A DNA stretch of 64,000 nucleotides from NCBI GenBank assembly GCA_030696045.1, contig JAUYNO010000012.1, positions 1 through 64,000 of the forward strand, given 5' to 3'. Positions 17,140 through 26,432 of this stretch are shown piece by piece; within the stretch, counting starts at the first letter, position 1, and each line of letters opens with the position of its first letter. The DNA comes from Stagnimonas sp. GTDB taxonomy: Bacteria > Pseudomonadota > Gammaproteobacteria > Nevskiales > Nevskiaceae. Both the position numbers and the translations under genes were made by a program. The notes beneath the pieces are model-generated. The model was given only the letters and a program-made list of their open reading frames with translations, was not told the origin of the DNA and searched no databases.

Positions 17140-17880
17140 ATGCCCCAAACCGCCCCCAAAGAAGCTCATTTCACCCCCGCCAGCTTCAAATTCCTGCGCC
17201 AGCTGGCCAAGAACAACAACAAGGACTGGTTCGCCGCCCACAAGGCCGAGTACGAGGCGCAGGTGAAGGCGCCCTGCCTCGCCTTCATCGCCGATCTGGC
17301 CGCGCCGCTGGCCAAGATCAGCCCGCAGATGGTGGCCAGTCCCAAGGCGGTCGGCGGCTCGCTGTTCCGCATCTATCGTGACACCCGCTTCGCCAGCGAC
17401 AAGACACCGTACAAGACCCACGCCGGCATGAGCTTCTTCCACGCCGCCACCAAGCAGGTCGCGCGCGCCGCCGGTGCCAACGCCATGATGGGCCGGCTCG
17501 ACGCGCCGGTGTTCTATCTGCATTTGGAGCCCGGCGCGAGTTTTATCGGCGGCGGCCTCTGGCATCCGCAGCCCGACACGCTCAAACGCATCCGCGCCAA
17601 CATCGTCAGCAATCCAGCCAGCTGGAAGAAGGCGACGCGCGATCCGAAGTTCTTGAAGCAATTCGCGCTGGGCGGCGACAGCCTGCAACGCCCGCCGGCC
17701 GGCTACCCCGCCGACCGCGAGCTGATCGAGGATTTGAAGCGCAAGGATTTTGTTGCCAGCAGCGAACTGAGCGAGGCCGAGATTTGCGATCCGGGTTTTC
17801 TGAAGGAGGCCGTGCGGCGCTATGTGTTGATGGCGCCGTTGGTGGATTGGCTGTGTACGTCGCTCGATCTGGAGTTCTGA
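17140..17880 (+). CDS. DUF2461 family protein
   Basis: This 246-residue cytoplasmic protein matches DUF2461 (TIGR02453): the opening F-L-R-Q-L-A-K-N-N-N-K-D-W-F-A-A-H-K, the R-I-Y-R-D-T-R-F-A-S-D-K-T-P-Y-K-T-H motif, and the F-Y-L-H-L-E-P-G region followed by G-G-G-L-W-H-P. No biochemical function is established for the family. The ATG is preceded by GGAGGAGA. It is divergent from the aldolase-like gene, with a shared 66-base promoter region. Confidence 0.9.
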   Translation: MPQTAPKEAHFTPASFKFLRQLAKNNNKDWFAAHKAEYEAQVKAPCLAFIADLAAPLAKISPQMVASPKAVGGSLFRIYRDTRFASDKTPYKTHAGMSFFHAATKQVARAAGANAMMGRLDAPVFYLHLEPGASFIGGGLWHPQPDTLKRIRANIVSNPASWKKATRDPKFLKQFALGGDSLQRPPAGYPADRELIEDLKRKDFVASSELSEAEICDPGFLKEAVRRYVLMAPLVDWLCTSLDLEF

Positions 17881-17919
17881 TCGGGAAAATTGATGTTGAT
17901 GCCAGCTGGAGTGAACGTA

Positions 17920-18387
17920 ATGGTCACCAAGACGCCCAAGAAGTCGGCACAGGTCGCAAGGAAGGCCGTCCCTGCGCGGGGCGCCGCGAAGCCGACGCTC
18001 CTCGCAGGCGGCAACCCTCAGATCGCCAAGGGCGACGGCGACGCACCCGTGCAGGTCTACATCGCCGCCATGCCGGGCTGGAAACGCGACATCGGGCGCC
18101 GCCTTGACGCGCTCGTCGTGCGCCATGTGCCCAATGTGCGCAAGGCCGTGCGGTGGAACTCGCCTTTCTATGGCATCGAAGGCCAAGGCTGGTTCCTGGG
18201 TTTCCACGTATTCACCCACTACGTCAAGGTGAGCTTCTTCCGAGGCACCTCACTGCGACCGGTTCCACCCGGCGGAACGGGCAAGGACGCGCGCTGGATC
18301 GACATCCACGAGAACGATCTCGATGAGGCGCAGATGGAGACCTGGCTCCGACAGGCGGCCAAGCTGCCGGGTTGGGGTAAAGCCTGA
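17920..18387 (+). CDS. DUF1801 domain-containing protein
   Basis: The frame could begin at ATG 17893, but GGAG at 17908-17911 with nine-base spacing favours ATG 17920, giving 155 residues. A basic Ala/Lys/Pro-rich N-terminus precedes the DUF1801 domain (YdhG/YjbR-like). The visible motifs are V-R-K-A-V-R-W-N-S-P-F-Y, F-H-V-F-T-H-Y-V-K-V-S-F-F-R-G, and a closing W-L-R-Q-A-A-K. Members are small proteins related to the CyaY-like superfamily; function is unknown. The gene follows the DUF2461 gene by 39 bases. Confidence 0.82.
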   Translation: MVTKTPKKSAQVARKAVPARGAAKPTLLAGGNPQIAKGDGDAPVQVYIAAMPGWKRDIGRRLDALVVRHVPNVRKAVRWNSPFYGIEGQGWFLGFHVFTHYVKVSFFRGTSLRPVPPGGTGKDARWIDIHENDLDEAQMETWLRQAAKLPGWGKA

Positions 18388-18416
18388 CAACCGTGCGGCA
18401 AGAGCCCGCAGCAAGC

Positions 18417-18510
18417 GTAGGGTGGGCACCAAAAGTAGGCGCCTCTAGGCGAAGCGAAGCGTGCCCACGCGGTCGTGGCGCATTGCACGGTGGGCTGAAG
18501 CCCACCCTAC
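18417..18510. repeat. Inverted-repeat element between convergent genes
   Basis: GTAGGGTGGGC at 18417-18427 is matched by its exact complement GCCCACCCTAC at 18500-18510. A second internal copy (GGTGGGC-tgaa-GCCCACC) forms a tight hairpin at 18489-18507. The element lies between two convergent genes (ending at 18387 and 18552) and may stop transcription from either side, though no T-run is present. Confidence 0.75.
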
Positions 18511-18551
18511 ATTGCCGCAGCAGGCGACTCACGCGCCACGCGTCCGGCTCA

Positions 18552-20450
18552 TCAAGCCATCTCGCCGCGCAGCTCGCCAACGCGCTGCTGCAGGTCGGCG
18601 GCTTTCAGGCCCTCGCCTGCCAGCGGCGCGCCGATCAGCAATTCGATTCGGGCTCGCAGACGCCGCGGCATGCGCATGCGGCGCAGGCGCGAGTCGCGCT
18701 TGCTCCACATGCTTTCCCACAAGCCGCGCAGGGCGAAGGGGATCACCGGCACCGGGGTGCGGGCGAGGATGCGCTCGATACCGGCCTTGAACTCCTGAAT
18801 CGTTCCATCCGGCGTCAGGCCGCCTTCGGGGAAGATGCCAATGACCTCGCCGTTCTTCAGTGCGGCGTCGATCTCTTCGTAGGCCTTCTTCAGCAAGGCC
18901 TCGTCTTCCTTGGCCGGCGCGATGGGGATGGCGCGGGCGGTGCGGAAGATGAAATTGAGCACCGGGATCCGGAAGATCTTGTGGTACATGACGAAGCGCA
19001 CCGGCCGGCGGATGCTGCCGCCGACGATGAGCGCATCGACGAAGCTGATGTGGTTGCCGGCGACGATAGCGGCGCCCTCGTCGGGTAGGTTATCGAGGCC
19101 CTCGCTGCGGACGCGGTACAGCGTGTGGATCAGCAGCCACACCAGGAAGCGCATCAGGAACTCTGGCACCAGACTGTAGATGAACACCGCGACGGCGGCG
19201 TTCATCAACGCGGTGACCAGCAGCAGCTGCGGGATGCTCAGCCCGGCCTTGAGGAAGGCGATGGCGAGCAGCGCCGCGACCACCATGAAGGCAGCGTTGA
19301 GGATGTTGTTGCCAGCAATGATCCGCGAGCGGTGACTGGCCTCGCTGCGGGTCTGGATCAGGGCGTAGAGCGGCACGATGTAGAAGCCGCCGAACACGCC
19401 GATCAGCAGCAGGTCCCAGAGCACGCGGTGGTTGCCGGCCTGGGCGATGAACTGCGAGGCGCTCAGCGCGGCACCGCTGACCGCGTCCGGCGAGGCGAAG
19501 TAGAGATCGACCCCGAACCAGGTCAGGCCGATGGAACCCAGCGGCACCAGGCCGATCTCGACCTTGTGGCCGGACAGGCGCTCGCAGAGCAGCGAGCCGA
19601 GTCCGATGCCGAGCGAGAACACGGTGAGCAGCAGGGTCACCACTTCCTCGCCGCCGCCCAGCGTGGTCTTGGTATAGGCCGGCAGCTGCGACAGGAACAT
19701 CGCGCCGTAGAACCAGAACCAGGAAATGCCCAGCACCGACAAGAACACGGTGCGGTTGCCGCGCATGAAGGCGATGTTGCGGATGGTCTCCGTGAACGGA
19801 TTCCACTGGATTTGCAGCTCGGGTGCGGCGGCCGGCGCAGAAGGGATCGCGCGGCTGGTGAGATAGCCGATCACCGCCACTCCGATCACCGTCAGGCTGA
19901 CCCAGTGCGGGCCGTTGGCGCGCGCAATCAGCCAGCCGCCGAGCATAGTGCCGAGCAGGATGGCGAGGAAGGTCGCGGCCTCGACCAGGGCGTTGCCGCC
20001 GACCAGCTCCCGCTCCTGCAGGTGCTGCGGCAGGATCGCGTACTTCACAGGCCCGAACAGCGTGGCCTGCAGCCCGAGCAGGAACAGCACGCCGAGCAGG
20101 AAGGGCACGCTCTGGATTGCCAGGCCCACCGCCGCGAGTACGGCGATGCCCAGTTCCAGCAGCTTGATGCCGCGGATCAGCTGCGACTTCTCGTACTTCT
20201 CGGCCAGCTGGCCGGCGAAGGCCGAGAACAGGAAGAACGGCAGGATGAACAGGCCGGCGGCAAGGTTCACGTACAGCGCGCGCTGCTCATCGCTTAAGCC
20301 CACGATGCCAAAGCTGACCAAGATGATCAGCGCGTTCTTGAAGACGTTGTCGTTGAAGGCGCCCAGCGACTGGGTCCAGAAGAAGGGCGCGAAGCGGCGG
20401 GCCTTCAGCAGGCCGAACTGGCTGTGCTCGGTGTCGGAGTTCTGGCTCAT
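18552..20450 (-). CDS. MFS transporter fused to a PlsC-type acyltransferase (LplT-Aas-like)
   Basis: This 632-residue fusion has two parts. Residues 1 to about 420 form a 12-helix major-facilitator domain of the lysophospholipid transporter (LplT) type, opening F-F-W-T-Q-S-L-G-A-F-N-D-N. Residues about 430-632 are a 1-acylglycerol-phosphate acyltransferase domain with the N-H-I-S-F-V-D-A catalytic box (HX4D) and the later F-P-E-G-G-L-T substrate motif. In E. coli, LplT imports lysophosphatidylethanolamine and Aas re-acylates it using an acyl-ACP synthetase domain. Here that AMP-ligase domain is absent, so the acyl donor must come from elsewhere. The gene overlaps the hydrolase start by four bases (20447-20450), suggesting co-translation. 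Confidence 0.9.
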   Translation of the reverse strand: MSQNSDTEHSQFGLLKARRFAPFFWTQSLGAFNDNVFKNALIILVSFGIVGLSDEQRALYVNLAAGLFILPFFLFSAFAGQLAEKYEKSQLIRGIKLLELGIAVLAAVGLAIQSVPFLLGVLFLLGLQATLFGPVKYAILPQHLQERELVGGNALVEAATFLAILLGTMLGGWLIARANGPHWVSLTVIGVAVIGYLTSRAIPSAPAAAPELQIQWNPFTETIRNIAFMRGNRTVFLSVLGISWFWFYGAMFLSQLPAYTKTTLGGGEEVVTLLLTVFSLGIGLGSLLCERLSGHKVEIGLVPLGSIGLTWFGVDLYFASPDAVSGAALSASQFIAQAGNHRVLWDLLLIGVFGGFYIVPLYALIQTRSEASHRSRIIAGNNILNAAFMVVAALLAIAFLKAGLSIPQLLLVTALMNAAVAVFIYSLVPEFLMRFLVWLLIHTLYRVRSEGLDNLPDEGAAIVAGNHISFVDALIVGGSIRRPVRFVMYHKIFRIPVLNFIFRTARAIPIAPAKEDEALLKKAYEEIDAALKNGEVIGIFPEGGLTPDGTIQEFKAGIERILARTPVPVIPFALRGLWESMWSKRDSRLRRMRMPRRLRARIELLIGAPLAGEGLKAADLQQRVGELRGEMA

Positions 20451-21452
20451 GGCAGTCGGCTGTCGTGGAATTGCAGGAACGCATCGAGAACGGCTTGCGG
20501 CGCCTCGACCTGGGGATAGTGGCCGATGCCCGGCAGGCTCACCGTGTCCGGATTCGGGATCAGCTCGCGGTAACGCGCGACCATGTGCGCGCCCGAGACC
20601 GGATCGACCGGGCCGTTGATGACACGCAGCGGCACAGCAGTCTTCTGCATCGCGGCGAGCCAGCGCTCGCGGTGCTGGCGGCGGTCGAGGATGTAGCGGA
20701 TCAGCTCGTGCATGATCCGGCCGCCGTCGTTGTAGGCAATCAGCGCCCAGAAGCTGCGCAGTTCGGCATCGCCGGGCTTGGTGTCGGGACCGAACACGGC
20801 GGAAAAACTCTTGCGGAAGCTCCGCTCGTTCATCAGCCGGCTGACCAGGGGGCCGAGCGGCGACAGCAGCAGTTTCTGGACGCTGCGCGGTCGGTGGGTT
20901 TCCGGAAACAGGCCGCCGTTGAGGAAGGCGATGGAGAGCAGCTTCAGAACTCCTCCCACCGCCTGCGGGGGGGCGTTTGGCTCAAGCGGGACTGACATTG
21001 AGTCAGTCCCGATCCGGCCAAACGCGGGAGGGTGGCGGCTTTCGGCTTGCGCGGGAACGCCCCCACCCCGACCCTCCCCCGCAAGCAGGGGAGGGAGCAA
21101 GGCGGACTCGTTGCGCGCCAGCAGCTCCTGCGCCACCGAGACGCCGTAGTCGTGCGCCAGCACATGCACCTCGCTCACGCCCAGCCGCGCGCACAGCGCC
21201 GCGTGCAGGTCGGCCTGATCGTGAATCGAATAGCCGTAGCCGCGCGGCTTGGCGGAAAAGCCGAAGCCGATCATGTCTGGCGCGATCAGGCGGAAGCGCG
21301 CGCTCAGCCCATCCCAGAGCGTATGCCAGTCCCAGGACGCGGTCGGGAAGCCGTGGATCAGCAGCAGCGCCGGTTTCGCCGAGGCCCCGCTGTCGCGGTA
21401 GAAGATGCGCTGCCCGCGATACTCGAAATGGCTGCCGGCGGCGCGCCAGGCC

Positions 21453-21481
<29 letters not shown>
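20447..21481 (-). CDS. Alpha/beta hydrolase, haloalkane dehalogenase/epoxide hydrolase-like, with an in-frame repeat insertion
   Basis: The 344-residue protein has the oxyanion motif L-L-I-H-G-F-P, nucleophile Asp111 in A-H-D-Y-G-V, and the catalytic histidine in G-I-G-H-Y-P near the C-terminus. This is the epoxide hydrolase/dehalogenase branch. Normal relatives are about 290 residues. Here residues about 125-178 are extra: they interrupt the passage from E-L-L-A-R to L-K-L-L-S-I-A-F-L-N-G-G and read as translated palindromic repeat (P-L-L-A-G-E-G-R-G-G-G). The insert sits just after the nucleophile strand, at the cap-domain entry, so activity may or may not survive. The frame is kept, and flanking residues look intact. 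The gene overlaps both neighbours in the same direction. Confidence 0.88.
20945..21110. repeat. Palindromic repeat inserted in frame within a hydrolase gene
   Basis: The insertion covers about 54 codons. It contains a large palindrome, CGTTTGG ... GGGACTGAC-attga-GTCAGTCCC ... CCAAACG (about 20983-21033). It also contains a second unit, CCCTCCCC / GGGGAGGG (about 21078-21105), like the phoH-ybeY repeat. The length is a multiple of three and no stop arises in the hydrolase frame. Confidence 0.8.
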
Positions 21482-22748
<1,267 letters not shown>

Positions 22749-22907
22749 GCGGGCTAGTTCTTAAACGCGGGGCGGAGGCCGCATGCGGCGCACCTTGCCC
22801 GAGCCAGGACCCGGCCGGCAAGCCGGCAGCGACCCGCGCGCGACCAGTGGCGCTGCTCGCCTACATGCGCTCCAATCCGGCCTGGGGAGCCCGGAGCCAT
22901 CACCACA

Positions 22908-24179
22908 ATGAATACCGCGAGCAGCGGCCAGCCACCAAAGCTGTTGTTGGTCAGCACCCAGCAGTGGCCGTTCTCGGCACGGCTGGCCATCGCCTTCGCC
23001 AGCCTGGGCTGGCGGGTGGAGGCGGTATGTCCGCGCGGCCATGTACTGGCCGCGACGCGCGCCGTGCAGCGGGTGCACCCGTACAGCCTGCGCGATCCGC
23101 TGGCGGCGCTGGCGACGGCGATCACCTCCGGCGCACCGGACTTCATCATCCCCTGCGATGACAGCGCGGTGGTGCGCCTGCACCGCGTCGGACAGCGCCA
23201 CCCGGCGCTGCAGGCGCTGATCGCGAACTGCCTGGGCAACCCGGATGCCTGCCTGCAGGCGACCCGCCGCGAGGCCTTGATGGCGGCCGCGCGCGCCGAG
23301 CAGATCCGCACCCCCGAGAGCGCCGACATCGGCAGCCTCGCCGAGCTGCAAACCTGGCAGCAGCGGCAGGGCCTGCCGCTGGTGCTGAAGGCCGACGGCA
23401 CCTTTGGCGGCACCGGTGTGGCCATCGTCCGCGAGCCGGGCGAACTGGAGCCGGCCTACCACGCCGTGTCGGCCCGGCCGGGCCCGCTGCGCATTCTCAA
23501 GCGGATGCTGGTCAACCAGGATCATTCCCTGCTCGACCAGTTGCGCGACCGCCGCAGCGGCGGCCTGATCGCCCAGCAGTACATCCGCGGCCGGCCGGCG
23601 AATCGGGCAGTAGCCTGCTGGCGCGGCGCGGTGCTGGCGGGCACCAGTGTCGAGGCCCTGGACACCCTGGGTGCGACCGGTGCCGCCATCCTGGTGCGCG
23701 CTATCGAGCGGCCGGAAATGGACCAGGCGGCCGAGCGCCTGGTGCGGCGGCTGGGTCTGTCCGGCCTCTGCGGCTTCGACTTCATGCTGGAGGAGGGCAG
23801 CGGCAAGGCCTATCTGATCGAGGTCAACCCGCGGGCGACGCCGGTTACCGCGCTGGCGCTAGCGCCGGGGCGCGACCTGGTGGCGGCGCTCAGCCGCCAG
23901 CTGCTGGGTCGCCCGGTCGCGGACCGGCCGGACTTTGGCCAGCACGAGCGGATCGCGATGTTCCCAGGCACCTGGCTGAAGAACCCGGACGATCCGGTGC
24001 TGCTCAGCGCCCATCACGACGTGCCCTGGGACGAACCCGCGCTGGTGCAGGCTTGCATCGATTTCGACTACGCCGGCACCCCATTCTGGCAGCGCTGGCT
24101 GCAACTGCACCGGCAAGGTGGCGCCGGTCTGCCCGGCCTGCGGGCGCCGGACGGACGGGTCTACCGGCGCTCGCGCTGA
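22908..24179 (+). CDS. Orphan ATP-grasp ligase
   Basis: The 423-residue soluble protein has an N-terminal pre-ATP-grasp Rossmann-like region (K-L-L-L-V-S-T opening, about 1-110) and an ATP-grasp core. The lid residues are in L-V-L-K-A-D-G-T-F-G-G-T-G-V, and the metal-binding strand is in Y-L-I-E-V-N-P-R-A-T-P. The C-terminal 90 residues are distinct. The family joins a carboxylate to an amine or thiol through an acyl-phosphate. The substrate cannot be inferred: there is no carrier protein, peptidase or amino-acid biosynthesis gene alongside, and it is flanked by a divergent MFS gene and a convergent NADH dehydrogenase. Biotin carboxylase and carbamoyl-phosphate synthase are excluded by length and domain content. 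Confidence 0.85.
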   Translation: MNTASSGQPPKLLLVSTQQWPFSARLAIAFASLGWRVEAVCPRGHVLAATRAVQRVHPYSLRDPLAALATAITSGAPDFIIPCDDSAVVRLHRVGQRHPALQALIANCLGNPDACLQATRREALMAAARAEQIRTPESADIGSLAELQTWQQRQGLPLVLKADGTFGGTGVAIVREPGELEPAYHAVSARPGPLRILKRMLVNQDHSLLDQLRDRRSGGLIAQQYIRGRPANRAVACWRGAVLAGTSVEALDTLGATGAAILVRAIERPEMDQAAERLVRRLGLSGLCGFDFMLEEGSGKAYLIEVNPRATPVTALALAPGRDLVAALSRQLLGRPVADRPDFGQHERIAMFPGTWLKNPDDPVLLSAHHDVPWDEPALVQACIDFDYAGTPFWQRWLQLHRQGGAGLPGLRAPDGRVYRRSR

Positions 24180-24195
24180 GCGCCGGTCACTGAAT

Positions 24196-25524
24196 TCAGC
24201 CGGCTGCGAGCCGCTCGCCGCGCAGCCGGCGGCTGTCCGTCGGCTGCCCGGTAATCAGACGGTCGCCGGTACGGCGGGTGCAGTATTTCCAGCCCCATTG
24301 CACGAACACCCGCAGCCGCTGGGCACCGTCGACCAAGGACATCAGGTGCACGAAGGCCCAGAGCCACCAGCCGACCAAGCCGGTGACGCGGACGTGGCGC
24401 AGATCCCCGACCGCCTTGTTCATGCCGATCACCGCCATGCTGCCGCGGTCGCGGTAGCGGAACGGCCGGGCGGCCTTGCCGGCGTGGCGGGCGGCGATCA
24501 CGCCGGCGACGTACTCGCCCTGCTGGATCGCTGCCGGCGCCAGGCCGGGGACGTCACGGCCGGCGGCGTCGGCCAGGCGGGCGAGATCGCCGATCACGAA
24601 GATTTCCGGGTGCCCCGGCAGGCTGCAGTCGGCGCCGACCTGCAGGCGCCCGCTGCGGTCGACCGCGACGCCGGTACGTTCCGCCAGCACCTCGCCGAAC
24701 AACGAGGCGCGCACGCCAGCGGCCCAGAGCACGGTGCGGGCGCGCAGCTCGGTGACCACGCCAGCCTGCTGGTAGCGCACGCCGTCGGCGTCGATGGCCT
24801 GCACCAGCGCGCCGGTCAGCACGGTCACGCCCAGCTGTTCGAGATGGCGCCGGGCGGCGGCACTCAGCGGCTCGGGGTAGACCGGCAGCACCCGGCTGGC
24901 GCCTTCCAGCAGCAGCACCCGGGTCTGGCGTGGATCGATGGCGCGGAAGTCGCGCACCAGGGTCTTGTGCGCCAGTTCGCCGATGGCACCGGCCAGCTCG
25001 ACGCCGGTGGGGCCGGCGCCGACGACCACGAAGCTCATCAGCGCCGCCCGTTCAGCCGGATCGGTCGACAGCTCCGCCAGCTCGAAGGCATTGAAGATTC
25101 GCCGGCGCATTTCCAGCGCGTGCTCGACCGTCTTCAGGCCGGGCGCGTGGGCGCGCCAGCCGTCCTTGCCGAAATAGTTGTGCTTGACGCCAGTGGCGAC
25201 GATCAGGCTGTCGTAGTCCAACTCGCCGTGCTCATGGCGCAGCTTGCGCTGCCCGGCGTCGAGGTCATAGGCGGTGGCCTGCAGCACCCGCACGCTGGGG
25301 TAGCGGCGCAACAGGCTGCGGGTCGGGATGGCGATATCGCCCGGCGCCAGCGAGCCGGTTGCCACCTGGTACAGCAGGGGCTGGAACAGCTGGAAATTGC
25401 GCTTGTCGATCAGCGTCACCGCGTAGCCGCGCTGGCCCAGCCGACGCGCCGCGTGCAGGCCGCCAAAGCCGCCACCAACGATCACCACCCGGTGCGCACC
25501 CGGGTCCGGCTTCAGTCCATCCAT
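24196..25524 (-). CDS. ndh: Type II NADH:quinone oxidoreductase (NDH-2)
   Basis: This 442-residue flavoprotein has the FAD motif V-I-V-G-G-G-F-G-G-L-H-A-A at about 13-25 and the NADH motif V-V-V-G-A-G-P-T-G-V-E-L-A-G near 167. The later G-D-L-A-R-L FAD motif and the quinone-site A-I-Q-Q-G are present. The C-terminal region holds hydrophobic and amphipathic segments (W-W-L-W-A-F-V-H-L) that tether NDH-2 to the inner face of the cytoplasmic membrane. It oxidises NADH without proton pumping. The gene is convergent with the ATP-grasp gene, with 16 bases between stops. Confidence 0.92.
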   Translation of the reverse strand: MDGLKPDPGAHRVVIVGGGFGGLHAARRLGQRGYAVTLIDKRNFQLFQPLLYQVATGSLAPGDIAIPTRSLLRRYPSVRVLQATAYDLDAGQRKLRHEHGELDYDSLIVATGVKHNYFGKDGWRAHAPGLKTVEHALEMRRRIFNAFELAELSTDPAERAALMSFVVVGAGPTGVELAGAIGELAHKTLVRDFRAIDPRQTRVLLLEGASRVLPVYPEPLSAAARRHLEQLGVTVLTGALVQAIDADGVRYQQAGVVTELRARTVLWAAGVRASLFGEVLAERTGVAVDRSGRLQVGADCSLPGHPEIFVIGDLARLADAAGRDVPGLAPAAIQQGEYVAGVIAARHAGKAARPFRYRDRGSMAVIGMNKAVGDLRHVRVTGLVGWWLWAFVHLMSLVDGAQRLRVFVQWGWKYCTRRTGDRLITGQPTDSRRLRGERLAAG

Positions 25525-25625
25525 GGCAGCGCTCCGCGATGTTGCACTGCGGCACGATACCGGTACGGGCCCGGCCAGCCTAGGTTAGGCCCAGCGGAAA
25601 ATCTGGCAGGGCTTGCCGCCCCGGG

Positions 25626-26312
25626 CTACCAGCGCACGGTCGAATAGCTGCTGGCGTTGTTGGCGGCGCGCCGGTCGCGCGGGTGCTGCCAGGGGATGAA
25701 GCGCTCCTTGACCGCCGCCTGATGGGCGAACTGGTCCAGCACGTAGATGCCGCCTTCGGTGGCACGCAGGAAGATCGCCGCGTGCTTGTTGCCGCGCCGG
25801 CGGCTGTTGGGATAGCGACCGTCGACAAAGGTGGCGATGGCAGTGCCGGGTTCGATTTCACCGGCATGCGATCGGAGCTTGCGACCCTCTTTCCAGAGCG
25901 AGGTGCTGGGCGCGCCGAGCAGGCCCTTGATCAGTTCCACGCACTCGGTACGCCCCTGTCGGTTGGGAAAGCTCGGGAAGGCGACCGCATAGCCCTCGCC
26001 CGGCAGCGGGCCGTCGTAAACACGCTCCGGCGCCGGGATCAGATGGCCGTCGATGCTGCGGTCGGCGAGGCTCAGTTCCTCGCCCGCTCGGCGTGGAGTC
26101 GGCTTGCGGGCGGTCGACAGGCTGGCCTTGGTCGGGCCGGCGTGGCGACGGCGCGATTTGCTTTTAACCGGCTTCACGACCGCAGATGCCGCCGCCTGCT
26201 TGGCCGCGGACAGCGATGCCGTCGCCGAGCCCGCAGGCACGGCGGCAGCCATCGATCCAGTCGTCAAACTAAGGCCGAGAAGCAGGCTTCCGGCCCAGCT
26301 GATAAGTCGCAT
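25626..26312 (-). CDS. Secreted BPSL0067-family amidase-like protein
   Basis: Start at 26312 is fixed by AAAGGAG seven bases upstream and a clean signal peptide (M-R-L-I-S-W-A-G, cut near M-A-A-A). The frame extends 17 codons further up without such support. Mature residues 30-95 are basic and low in complexity. The C-terminal 130 residues match the BPSL0067 papain-like family: T-E-C-V-E-L-I-K with the candidate nucleophile Cys, G-T-A-I-A-T-F-V-D-G-R-Y-P-N, and G-N-K-H-A-A-I-F-L with the catalytic His, then V-L-D-Q-F. Relatives include putative peptidoglycan amidases, some linked to type VI secretion. No secretion or immunity gene is adjacent, and the export signal suggests a periplasmic or extracellular role. 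Confidence 0.78.
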   Translation of the reverse strand: MRLISWAGSLLLGLSLTTGSMAAAVPAGSATASLSAAKQAAASAVVKPVKSKSRRRHAGPTKASLSTARKPTPRRAGEELSLADRSIDGHLIPAPERVYDGPLPGEGYAVAFPSFPNRQGRTECVELIKGLLGAPSTSLWKEGRKLRSHAGEIEPGTAIATFVDGRYPNSRRRGNKHAAIFLRATEGGIYVLDQFAHQAAVKERFIPWQHPRDRRAANNASSYSTVRW

Positions 26313-26432
26313 ATTCAGGCTCCTTTGGCCGTCCACTACGTCGGTGTCGGCTCTTTTGTTCAAGTTCTGACCGGACCTTAGTCGTCGCCTGGGGAAAGCG
26401 TCAAGGGACTCTCACATAATTACTACCCTGAA

